A DNA stretch of 64,000 nucleotides from Azonexaceae bacterium (GTDB lineage Bacteria; Pseudomonadota; Gammaproteobacteria; Burkholderiales; Rhodocyclaceae). A program made the translations under genes and the position numbers. The DNA lies in NCBI GenBank assembly GCA_013335535.1, contig JAAXVL010000001.1, positions 451,764 through 515,763 on the forward strand, read 5' to 3'. The notes under the pieces are model-generated. The model saw only the letters and a list, made by a program, of their open reading frames with translations. It was not told where the DNA came from and did not search any database. The first letter of the stretch is position 1; each line of letters starts with the position of its first letter. Of the stretch, positions 53,589 to 61,891 are shown in pieces.

Positions 53589-55121
53589 TCAGTCGGCCTT
53601 TCCGGCGGCGGCCAGCGCCTGTTCGTACACTGCGCGGTAGCGACCGAACATCAGGTCGTCCGTGTAGTAGCGCTCGACACGGGCGATGGCGGCCCGACTG
53701 GCGGCCTGCCAGCGGCTTTCGTCACGGAGCAGGGCGATGGCGGCGTCGGCCATCGCCTGCGGATCGGCGATGTTGACGACGGCCCCCGAGGTGCCCAGCA
53801 CCTTGTCCTCGTCGTCCAGCCCTTCGATCAGCTGGCGGCAGGAGCCGACATCGGTCGAGATGGTTGGCACGCCGGCTGCGTAGCCTTCGAGAATGACCAG
53901 CGGCAGGGCTTCGCTGATCGAGGACAGCACGGTCAACCCGATTTTTGGCAGTAAATCATCAACTTTCTGGAAGCCGAGAAAACGTACCTTGTCCTGCAAC
54001 CCCAGGCTGTGCACCAGGTTGCGGCATTCCTGGGCATAGCCGGGGTCTTCGTCCTCCGGTCCGGCAATCCAGCCTTCCGCCTCGGGTAGCTGATTGACGA
54101 CGCTGCGCATGGCGCGGATGAAGGTCTTGATGTCCTTGATCGGGACGACGCGGCCGATCAGGCACAGCACCGGCGGCACGTTTTCCGGGCGGGCGGCACG
54201 GAGCGGCGTGAAGCGCGGCAGGCTGATGCCGTTCGGGATGCTGGTCGTGCGCTCGGGTTGTGCGCCGTCGTCGATCTGGCGCCGGCGGTTTTGCTCGTAG
54301 AGCGCGATGATCGGATCGGCCGCGTCATAGCAGAAGCGGCCCAGCCATTCGAAAAAGTGAATCCACATCTGCCGGAAATAGGAAAGTTCGGTCGGGTCGC
54401 GCTGGAAAACATTGCGGTTGTCGCGAATCCACTCGCTCTTGAACAGATCGATCTTGCGCTCCTTGGTGTAGATGCCATGCTCGGAGAGGATGAGCGGGGT
54501 GCCGCGCGTCTGGTGGATGAGGGCGCCGAGGAAGCCGGCATAACCGGTCGAAATGGTATGCAGCACCCTGACGTCGAGCAGGCTGTCGGCGATTTTGGCC
54601 AGCTTCCACAGCGGCGTGTGCATGATGCGCACGGTCCAGAAATAATCGACGAAAGAGGGATCGGTGCAGAAATTGCGGTAACGGTCGCAGACGATTTCCC
54701 ATGAGCGTTCGCTGTGCAGGAAATCGTCCAGCGTCAACTTGCCGCCCGGCATCATGGCGTGGGCGACTTCCTTGAAGGCTTGCATGGCTTCGGCATGCGG
54801 CGTGCCCGGCGTGAATTTGTCGTGCAGGCAGGCGGCGGCCTTGAAGGCCTGCTCGTTGCCGGTGCGCGATCTCGGCTTGTCGTGTTTGGGCAGGTCGTCA
54901 TAGAGGAAATGCTCTTCGAAGTGCACGACATTGGCCGGTAATTCGTACCTGAAACGACTGTAGTCCTCACGCCGGCTGCCAAGAAAAATCAGGGCAAAAC
55001 GGTATTCGGGGTAGGCCCGGATGATCTGGTTAACCCAGCTTGAAACACCACCGCTGACGTACGGAAAGGTACCCTCGAGGAGCAGCGCGATATCGGCCTG
55101 GCCGGCGGTCGGATGGCTCAT
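53589..55121 (-). CDS. pelF: PelF, cytoplasmic glycosyltransferase (GT4) for Pel polymer
   Basis: 510 aa from the ATG at 55121, overlapping the pelE stop. Starts ADIALLLEGTFPYVSGGVSSWVNQII, then LILSEHGIYTKERKID, LCLIGRVVPIKDIKTFIRA (UDP-sugar binding) and LSSISEALPLVILEGYAAGVP (E-x7-E motif region). Polymerises the N-acetylgalactosamine-containing Pel polymer from UDP-sugar. Frames upstream of 55121 are antisense shadow. Confidence 0.95.
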   Translation of the reverse strand: MSHPTAGQADIALLLEGTFPYVSGGVSSWVNQIIRAYPEYRFALIFLGSRREDYSRFRYELPANVVHFEEHFLYDDLPKHDKPRSRTGNEQAFKAAACLHDKFTPGTPHAEAMQAFKEVAHAMMPGGKLTLDDFLHSERSWEIVCDRYRNFCTDPSFVDYFWTVRIMHTPLWKLAKIADSLLDVRVLHTISTGYAGFLGALIHQTRGTPLILSEHGIYTKERKIDLFKSEWIRDNRNVFQRDPTELSYFRQMWIHFFEWLGRFCYDAADPIIALYEQNRRRQIDDGAQPERTTSIPNGISLPRFTPLRAARPENVPPVLCLIGRVVPIKDIKTFIRAMRSVVNQLPEAEGWIAGPEDEDPGYAQECRNLVHSLGLQDKVRFLGFQKVDDLLPKIGLTVLSSISEALPLVILEGYAAGVPTISTDVGSCRQLIEGLDDEDKVLGTSGAVVNIADPQAMADAAIALLRDESRWQAASRAAIARVERYYTDDLMFGRYRAVYEQALAAAGKAD

Positions 55122-56122
55122 TGCGGATTCCAGTACTGGATCACCGGTTGCAGGCGGGGCAGCGCCGTCCACGTCGACAAGTCGCCCATCAGGCGACGGG
55201 CGTCGGCGTGCTTGCCCTGATCGAAGCGCAACTCGGCTAGGTAAGGCAGGACACGGGTGGCCGGTAGCCCGAGGGCGAGCGCCTTGTAGTAGGCGTCGAC
55301 GGCCTCTTCGGGCTGGCCGAGGGCATGCTGCAGGCGGCCATGGCGCAGCATCAGGGCGGCATCGTAGGGCGCGTGGTGGAGCACGATGCGGCAGTATTTT
55401 GCCGATTCGGCCAGGGCGTGCTGGCGCAGGTCTCCCTGCACCAGGCGCTGATAGATCAGCTCCCAGTAGAGATCCGAGAGACGGCGGGCGGCGGCCAGCA
55501 TTTGTGCCTCGTCTGACGCGTCGCGGTTGTCGGCAAACTTTTGCAACTCGTCGTCGATGGCCTGGTTGATCCGCTTTTCCTGCTTGTCGAGCATGCCGTA
55601 GGCGAGCAGGCGGAGATCCTCGCTCGGGTCGGTCAGGACGTCGCGCAGGAGCGGCGTGGCGACGCGGCCGGAGACGTATTGCAGCGCCACCAGCGCACCG
55701 AGGCGCGAGGCGGTGGGCGCTTTGGCATTGCCCAGGAAGGCCCGCAGCCCGGCGCGCCGGATGCTCCCGGCGGGGTGCTGATGCGGGTCGAAGGCTGGCA
55801 GTCTGATCGATTCGAAACTGGGCGCGCTGGCGCCGTGCCGGTGCGTACGCAGGATGGCGATACCGGCCAGAACGCCGATGAATCCGAGAATCGGGACGGC
55901 GTAGCTGCAAGCGGCGAGAAGGAGCAGCACAGGGCGGCGCGGTTGGGCGATGGCGGGTGGCAGGAGGTGGATGGCGAAGCTGGCGAGGAGCAGGCTGGCC
56001 GCGCCATGCAGGACGAGATACCAGAGCAGCAGGCCGTCGGCCTGGCAGCCCGGAAAGTCGCCGCCGAACCAGGCGGCGAGTTCTAGAAGGACGGCGTAGA
56101 GGGCGAGTTGGGCATTAGGCAT
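55118..56122 (-). CDS. pelE: PelE, membrane-anchored TPR protein of the Pel complex
   Basis: 334 aa from the ATG at 56122, which overlaps the pelD stop by 8 nt. Two to three N-terminal transmembrane segments (about 5-25, 35-60, 68-95), then a soluble helical domain with TPR-like repeats (YDAALMLRHGRLQHALGQ..AVDAYYKAL). Links PelD and PelG in the membrane complex. Less conserved than PelF and PelG, and partly identified by position. Confidence 0.88.
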   Translation of the reverse strand: MPNAQLALYAVLLELAAWFGGDFPGCQADGLLLWYLVLHGAASLLLASFAIHLLPPAIAQPRRPVLLLLAACSYAVPILGFIGVLAGIAILRTHRHGASAPSFESIRLPAFDPHQHPAGSIRRAGLRAFLGNAKAPTASRLGALVALQYVSGRVATPLLRDVLTDPSEDLRLLAYGMLDKQEKRINQAIDDELQKFADNRDASDEAQMLAAARRLSDLYWELIYQRLVQGDLRQHALAESAKYCRIVLHHAPYDAALMLRHGRLQHALGQPEEAVDAYYKALALGLPATRVLPYLAELRFDQGKHADARRLMGDLSTWTALPRLQPVIQYWNPQ

Positions 56123-57521
56123 GGGCGATGTCGCTGATCTTTTGCACCAGGGGTAGCGGCGCATCGCTGTCGAGGAGCAGGATGTGGCCAAGGATGCCCA
56201 GTTCGTCGAGCCTCTTGCCGCTGCGCTGATGTGCCCAGTGTTCGAGGCGGCTGATGTAGCCTTCTGCCGCCGAGGCGCCGGAAATGGGCATCAGCGTGGC
56301 CAGAAAGTCACGGTCAACGCCGGAAATGAGCCAGTTTTCATCGAGCGCCCGCTTTTGTCTCTGGATCTGCCGGGCGAGGTCGGGGGCGCCTGGCTGGTGA
56401 CGGATTTCGAGGACGACGACGGCACTGACGACGCGGCTGATCTGGCGGAGGTGCCACAGCCGTTGCAGCTCGAAGGCAAATTCGGGCGGGCATTCGGGGA
56501 AGCGGCTGCGGATCGGTTCGGCCAGCGACTGCACCGAGAGGCTGTCGGCGTAGTAACCGAGCAGCAGGTTGATGGTCTGCAGGGTTTCATCCTGCAGCGA
56601 GAAGAAGGGCAGGCGTTCGACGAGGAGCAGGCCGAAGTGCTCGCCGTTGAGGTTGGTCAGCGGCGCGGCGATCAGGTAGCGGCTGGGGTTGTCGTCTTCG
56701 GCTACCGACTGGCTGATGTGGCAGAGCTGGCCGGTTTCCAGGGCGTGTGCGATGAGCGGGTCGGCGGCGCTGAGCGGCGTGGTTTCGCCCAGTCTCCCGA
56801 GCGGCTCGTGTTCGATGACGCCAGCGCTGAGCCGGTGCAGGGTGGCGACTTCGAGCTGGCAGTACTGGGCGAGCAGGCGGAGCAGCGCGTCGGCGCAGAT
56901 GGCGTCGGAGGCGTGCTGGTCGCCGGTGACCAGGCTGCGCATGCTGACCAGGGCGTCGCGCATGGCCATCGGGCGACTGATCAGGTCCTGTTCGAGGCGG
57001 TCGTGCGACAGGCGCAACAGGTAATGCTGGTGGGTGAGGAATTCGAGGCGCTGGTCGAGATAGCGCTGCATGGCTTCGGCCCGGCGGGTGCGGGCCAGCC
57101 ACAGACTGGAAAATTCACCGATGACCATGACCAGAATCAGGCCGCCGAGATAGACCTGTTTCGGAAAGGCGGTCTGCCCGCCGGGGTTGAGGACCAGCCA
57201 GGCGAGCAGGAGCATGCCGGCGCCGCCGATACCGGCCAGCGGGCCGTAACGCAGGGCGAGGATGACCGGGGCGAACCAGGCCCAGGGGAAGCTGGCATGC
57301 GTCCAGAGCGGATCCTGCGGGTGGAGCAGGATACCGAGACTGACAGCGATCAGAGGCAGGATGATCGTTTCGCTGATGATGGCCCACGGCTTGGTGGTTG
57401 GCGAGGTCAGCCGACCGAGTGCACTCCATTGCGGCTCGGGCGCTTCCACCTGCGGATCGCGCCGGGTCTGGTCGGCCGGGGCGGCCGGTGGCCGGCTGGC
57501 CGCGAACTGGAGAGAGGTCAT
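56115..57521 (-). CDS. pelD: PelD, c-di-GMP receptor of the Pel system
   Basis: 468 aa. Four transmembrane segments (about 45-155), a GAF domain (about 190-330) and a degenerate GGDEF-like domain. A candidate inhibitory-type c-di-GMP site is RALD (R391-D394), with R425 31 residues beyond the Asp; in Pseudomonas aeruginosa the binding residues are R367, D370 and R402, almost the same spacing (known family data). No GGDEF active-site motif is present, so it binds but does not make c-di-GMP. Confidence 0.92.
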   Translation of the reverse strand: MTSLQFAASRPPAAPADQTRRDPQVEAPEPQWSALGRLTSPTTKPWAIISETIILPLIAVSLGILLHPQDPLWTHASFPWAWFAPVILALRYGPLAGIGGAGMLLLAWLVLNPGGQTAFPKQVYLGGLILVMVIGEFSSLWLARTRRAEAMQRYLDQRLEFLTHQHYLLRLSHDRLEQDLISRPMAMRDALVSMRSLVTGDQHASDAICADALLRLLAQYCQLEVATLHRLSAGVIEHEPLGRLGETTPLSAADPLIAHALETGQLCHISQSVAEDDNPSRYLIAAPLTNLNGEHFGLLLVERLPFFSLQDETLQTINLLLGYYADSLSVQSLAEPIRSRFPECPPEFAFELQRLWHLRQISRVVSAVVVLEIRHQPGAPDLARQIQRQKRALDENWLISGVDRDFLATLMPISGASAAEGYISRLEHWAHQRSGKRLDELGILGHILLLDSDAPLPLVQKISDIAHA

Positions 57522-57530
57522 GGCGATGAC

Positions 57531-58064
57531 TTAGCGGGCGGCCGAGAGGCCGGCGTCGAGCAGACTGCGGATCAGTTGCTGGGCGACGGCCGAGAGGGCT
57601 TCGCGGCTCCACCCGCTCTTGCCACCGGTTCCGCTCCACAGCGTGTCGCCGCTGGTCACGTCGATGATCTGCAGCGCCACGCCGGCAGCCGGCTCGCCAT
57701 CGACTCCGACCTTGTAACGCCATTCATCGACAGCGCCGGCCAGAGCATAGCGGGCGCCTTGCTGGCGGGCCCAGACGAGGGCTTCTTCCTGTTGCTTGCG
57801 GTCGCCGGCGTCGAACAGGGCTTCCTGTTGCAGGTTGCCCGGGTAGCGCTTGATCTTGCTGATGCCCTGGCTGTGCAGGATGGCTTCGGCGATGGATTCA
57901 GCGCGCTGGCCGGCGAGCGGCGTTTCGGTGTGATTGGCGAAGGGCAGGACGACCCATTGCGCCTGACGTTCGACGGCCGGGGCGGCGCTGCGGTCGAGGG
58001 TCGAGCAGGCGCCGAGGAGCAGGGCCAGGGCGGTGAGCAAAAGGGCGCGAAGAGTCGTGGTCAT
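57531..58064 (-). CDS. pelC: PelC, outer-membrane lipoprotein of the Pel secretion channel
   Basis: 177 aa. Lipoprotein signal MTTTLRALLLTALALLLGAC with lipobox LGAC at 17-20. The mature domain has VVLPFANHTETPLAGQRAES, ARYALAGAVDEWRYK and VALQIIDVTSGDTLWSGTGG typical of PelC. In known systems PelC forms a ring around the PelB beta-barrel exit. Confidence 0.93.
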   Translation of the reverse strand: MTTTLRALLLTALALLLGACSTLDRSAAPAVERQAQWVVLPFANHTETPLAGQRAESIAEAILHSQGISKIKRYPGNLQQEALFDAGDRKQQEEALVWARQQGARYALAGAVDEWRYKVGVDGEPAAGVALQIIDVTSGDTLWSGTGGKSGWSREALSAVAQQLIRSLLDAGLSAAR

Positions 58065-58084
58065 GATGAGCTTTCGGTCAAAGG

Positions 58085-61000
58085 TCAGTAATGCAGGCGA
58101 TAGTTGAAATTGAGGTCGCGGGTCCGGCCGCCGGTCTGGATGCCGGCTTTGCCCTGGCCCCAGGTCAGGCTGAAATGGTCGGCGCCGAAAATGCTGCCGG
58201 CCAGGCCGAGACGCAGGTCGTAGCCGGCGCCAAGGGCGCTGTGCCAGGTTCCGGCCAGGCTGCCGTAAGGGCGCAGGGCACGGGTGTATTGGCGCTCGTA
58301 GCGCATGTCGGTGGATAGACGGAGGCCGTAGAAATCAAAGTTGTCGGGCAGGAAGAACGAGGGCTGCAGCGCGCTGACGCTGGCCATGCCGGTTGGCAGC
58401 AGCGGGGAGAGGGCCGGGTCGTTGTAACTGGCTTCGCGGCTGAAGCGGTGGGTTGACCAGAAGGCGCTAATTTCAAGGTCGCGCAGGGCATGGGCGACGG
58501 TGAGCGTGCTGTGTGCGCCGCGGCCGACCGGGGAACCGGTTTGCACTTCGTAGCGCTCGAAAAGCTGTTCGAAGCTGATGCGGCCGACGCGGGTCGGTTG
58601 GTAGCTCAGGGTGAATGCGGCGCGATCCTTCATGCCGGCGACGCGCAACGGAACGCTGTCGAGGCTGGGTAGATGCTGGCCGAGGCCGATGCGCAGCGAA
58701 AGGCGGTTGTCGATGCGGTGTTCGTGCTCGAGCTGGAGCGGCGTGTAATTGCCCAGGCTGTGGCGTTGCTCGGCAAGCAGCAGGGTCTGGCTGTCGTCGT
58801 GCTGCCAGTTGATGCGCAGGCTGAGGAAGCGTTCGTCGGGGACGTTGCGGATCACGGCGTCGTCCCGGTTGCGGCGTTGCAGGCTGCCGAGCTGCAGGTC
58901 GAGAGCAAGCCTGGGGGTGAGGGCGAGGTGCCAGTCGGCGGCGGCCAGAAGTTCGTCGATGGCGCCGAGCTGGCGGTTGGCCAGCGAAAAGCCGGCGTGG
59001 TCGCTGAAGGCGAGCAGCGATTCGGCCAGTTGCATGTGCAGCGGGTCGTCGTCGCTTTGCTCGTCTTGCGTTGCGAAGGCATCGCTCTGGGCGACGCGGG
59101 TGTCGCCCAGGCGCTGGGCGGCGTTGATGCGGTCGTAACGGGGCAGGCGTTCGCCGTATTGTTCGAGGATGGGGCGCAGCGCGGCAGCGTCGTCGCTGGC
59201 CAGCACCACGGAAATCTCGGCCCACAGTGGGCGGTTGGCCGCCTTCCCCTGGCTGCGCGCGTATTGCTGCCAGAGATGACCGCGTACGGCAGAGGTTTCG
59301 TCGGCGTCCTGTAGCCAGCCGATGGCGGTTTCGATGGCAGCGTTGGAATATTTGCCTTCAGCGTCGCGGTCGAGACGGAGCAGTTCGCGCAGCGCGGCCA
59401 GCCCGTGATCGCCGCTGTGTTGGGTCATGAGCAGGCGGGTGCGGGCGAGGCGACGAGTGTGGTCGAGGCCGTCTGCGCTCAGCCAGTTTTGTCTTTGTAA
59501 ATTTGGGCTGTTTTTCCGGTTGACCGTGGCAGTCTGCTGCGCCTGCCATTCTTTGCTGAGCAGATGCCGGCGCAGGCGCCAGGCGCGGTCGGACTGCTGA
59601 TTCTGGTCGAGGGCGTCGGCGTAATTCATGAGCCAGAGAAAATCGGCTTCATGTTCGGCGAGGTGCGGCGTCAGGTAGCGGTCGAGAGCGACCTTGGGGC
59701 GCGACAGGGCAAGGTAGGCGGCGGCGAGGCCGTCGTGCATCTCGGGATCGCTGCGCCAGAACGGTTCATGACTGGCAATGAAGCGTCGCAGTCCGGGGGC
59801 ATCGTTGCTGTCGATGAGCAGCCAGAGCAGGCTGGTTTGCAGGTCTTTTGAGGCGGGGCTGATGAGCAGGGCGGCGGTCAGGTCGCGGCGGGCTTCAGCT
59901 AGTTGGCCGTTGTTTCGGTAAGCGGCCGCGCTCAGGCGCAGAAAATCGGGCTGGCGGCGCAGCGTGGCCAGCGCGTTATAGGGTGCTGCGGCATTTGGCG
60001 ACATGCGGCCGAGCAGCGTGCTCATGCTGGCCCATTGCTGCTCGGCCGCGAAAAGGGCGAGCGCCTTGATCAGGTGGCGCGGCTGCTCGAAACGTTCCCA
60101 GGCGCGAATCGCCACGCTGGCGGCCTGCCGAGGGTGGCTGTCTTCGAGCAGGCGGATCAGGGCGTCGAAATCGACCGCTTCGGCCTGCGCGCTTTGGCTG
60201 AGGCTCGTGAAGGATCGGATGGCCAGTTCGTCGCGCTGTTCGATCTGGGCGAGATGCCCGGTCAGACGGAGCAGCGTCCGGCTGTCAGTTTCGTTGGCGC
60301 CGCCCTGGCTTTGAGCCAGTTCCAGCCAGTGCAGCGCATCGCTGTTGTCACCCTGGAGCAGGGCCAGGGTGGCGGCTCGGATAGTGCGCGGCGGCGTCGC
60401 TTCGGCTGGGTTGCGGAAGAGGCGTTGCCAGGTGGCCAGCGCCAGTTTCGGGTCGGCCGCGCGGTCGGCCAGGTCGGCCATCAATTCGAGACTCTGTGGC
60501 CGGGCGCTGCGCCGGTTGTGGCGCGTCAGATAATCCAGCGCCGCGCGCGGCTCGCCCTGGCGTTCCCAGGCGGCGACCAATTCCTGCAGCAGGCGCGCTT
60601 CGTCGGGCTGTCTGGCCAGCTGATACTGCAGGCCGGCGATCAGCGCCTTGTCGTTGAGCAGGCCGGGGGCCAGACGGAGCACCGATTGCCAGGCGTCGTC
60701 GCGCTGGGTTTCGCGGGCCAGGTGCCACCAGTGTTCGAGCGCCATTTCCGGGCGGCTGGTCCATTCGGCGACCTTGGCCAGTCGCTCGCGCCAGGCCATG
60801 TCGGCCGGCGCCTGCCGGACGGCCGAGACGGCGACTTTCCAGGCGTCGTCGAGCTTGCGGTTTTCGAGAAAAACTTCGTAACCGAGGGTGTAGGTCTTGT
60901 CGTCAAAGGGCAGTTGCGGGCCACCCGGCTGCGTGCCGGCGCGCAGCGAGACTTTCTGCACCCAGGCCCCGCCGTGGGCTTCGGCCAGACGGACTTGTTC

Positions 61001-61891
61001 AAGCTGGCGGAGCAGGCTGAGACGTAGCAAGCGGCGAATGTAGCGGTCGGCAATCTCGGGCCGCCCGGCGGCGCGGGCGAGCTGGGTGACGAAGAAGAGG
61101 GTGTCGTGATCGTCAGCCAGCGGGCCGATTTCGCGCTCAGCCGTGCTCAACGCCTCGGCCATCAGATTGCCGGACTGCAGCGTGCGCAGGGCGGTCAGGT
61201 AGTAATTTCGGGCTTGCGCCGGATCAGACGTTTTCTGGCGGGCGAGCAGATAGAGTTCGGCGCTCGGCCGGTATTGTCCGTGTGTCAGCGCCACCTTGCC
61301 GCCTTCGGCATAGCGTTCGGCACTTTCCTGTTCATTCCCGCTCTGCTCGGCAAGCTGGCGGTAAAGCGCGAAGCCAACGGCCGGTTCGCCAAAGGCGAAG
61401 GCGTGGCCGGCAATGGCGATTTTTTGCTCGGTTGGCCAATCCTCTTTGGCCAGCTCGACAAGTTGCCGGGCGAGCTGGCGGCGCACAGCCTGCGACTGGG
61501 TGGCGTTGTGTCCCGGCAGTTTCCTGAATTCCCGGGCGCCGGCTTGCCACAGCAGCCAGAGCGCTTCGCGGCGCAGGGCCGGGTCATTGGCGTCGAGCGC
61601 TGGTTGCAGCGTGCTGCGCAGTTCGGCGAAATTGCCGTGGTCGAGGGCCTGGGTGGCGAGCAGCAGGCGAAGCCTCGGATTGTCCGGGTCGGTGCGCAGC
61701 AGGTTGGTCACGTAGGCGCTGCTCAGCTCGCTTTCCGGGGCCTTGACGACGCGCTGGATAAGGTTTTGCTGCGGGTAGATCAAAATCAGGGCGACGAGAA
61801 TCAGTCCGCCCAGCAGGAGCAGTAGCCAGACAGGCGCGAGGGTCGGCCGCTCAGCGCCCGGCGCAGCTGATTTCGATTTTTGCAACAGCAT
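58085..61891 (-). CDS. pelB: PelB, outer-membrane porin with TPR scaffold for Pel export
   Basis: 1268 aa from the ATG at 61891; the open frame continues to a TTG at 61930. N-terminal transmembrane helix (LAPVWLLLLLGGLILVALILIY), a very long periplasmic helical TPR region (about 60-900), and a C-terminal beta-barrel (about 950-1268) ending in an aromatic strand (DLNFNYRLHY). Residues about 787-799 (TATVNRKNSPNLQ) come from repeat R9 in a TPR linker. It overlaps pelA by 41 nt. Confidence 0.93.
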   Translation of the reverse strand: MLLQKSKSAAPGAERPTLAPVWLLLLLGGLILVALILIYPQQNLIQRVVKAPESELSSAYVTNLLRTDPDNPRLRLLLATQALDHGNFAELRSTLQPALDANDPALRREALWLLWQAGAREFRKLPGHNATQSQAVRRQLARQLVELAKEDWPTEQKIAIAGHAFAFGEPAVGFALYRQLAEQSGNEQESAERYAEGGKVALTHGQYRPSAELYLLARQKTSDPAQARNYYLTALRTLQSGNLMAEALSTAEREIGPLADDHDTLFFVTQLARAAGRPEIADRYIRRLLRLSLLRQLEQVRLAEAHGGAWVQKVSLRAGTQPGGPQLPFDDKTYTLGYEVFLENRKLDDAWKVAVSAVRQAPADMAWRERLAKVAEWTSRPEMALEHWWHLARETQRDDAWQSVLRLAPGLLNDKALIAGLQYQLARQPDEARLLQELVAAWERQGEPRAALDYLTRHNRRSARPQSLELMADLADRAADPKLALATWQRLFRNPAEATPPRTIRAATLALLQGDNSDALHWLELAQSQGGANETDSRTLLRLTGHLAQIEQRDELAIRSFTSLSQSAQAEAVDFDALIRLLEDSHPRQAASVAIRAWERFEQPRHLIKALALFAAEQQWASMSTLLGRMSPNAAAPYNALATLRRQPDFLRLSAAAYRNNGQLAEARRDLTAALLISPASKDLQTSLLWLLIDSNDAPGLRRFIASHEPFWRSDPEMHDGLAAAYLALSRPKVALDRYLTPHLAEHEADFLWLMNYADALDQNQQSDRAWRLRRHLLSKEWQAQQTATVNRKNSPNLQRQNWLSADGLDHTRRLARTRLLMTQHSGDHGLAALRELLRLDRDAEGKYSNAAIETAIGWLQDADETSAVRGHLWQQYARSQGKAANRPLWAEISVVLASDDAAALRPILEQYGERLPRYDRINAAQRLGDTRVAQSDAFATQDEQSDDDPLHMQLAESLLAFSDHAGFSLANRQLGAIDELLAAADWHLALTPRLALDLQLGSLQRRNRDDAVIRNVPDERFLSLRINWQHDDSQTLLLAEQRHSLGNYTPLQLEHEHRIDNRLSLRIGLGQHLPSLDSVPLRVAGMKDRAAFTLSYQPTRVGRISFEQLFERYEVQTGSPVGRGAHSTLTVAHALRDLEISAFWSTHRFSREASYNDPALSPLLPTGMASVSALQPSFFLPDNFDFYGLRLSTDMRYERQYTRALRPYGSLAGTWHSALGAGYDLRLGLAGSIFGADHFSLTWGQGKAGIQTGGRTRDLNFNYRLHY
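59496..59531 (-). repeat. Dispersed repeat copy R9 (in frame in pelB)
   Basis: Read on the minus strand: TGCCACGGTCAACCGG, then AAAAACAGCCCAAATTTACA. It is in sense orientation with pelB and reads T-A-T-V-N-R-K-N-S-P-N-L, the same frame as the tatD copy. Confidence 0.85.

Noticed and set aside
53924..53951. CACGGTCAACCCGATTTTTGG in pelF
   Set aside because: Core partly matched, but it encodes LPKIGLTVLSS, a conserved glycosyltransferase segment, so convergence by codon use is more likely.
56308..56325. CACGGTCAACGCCGG in pelD
   Set aside because: An extra base pair interrupts the core and the A-rich part and tail are absent.
56184..58091. 635-codon plus-strand open frame opposite pelC and pelD
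   Set aside because: Crosses two well-identified genes in antisense and has no motif.
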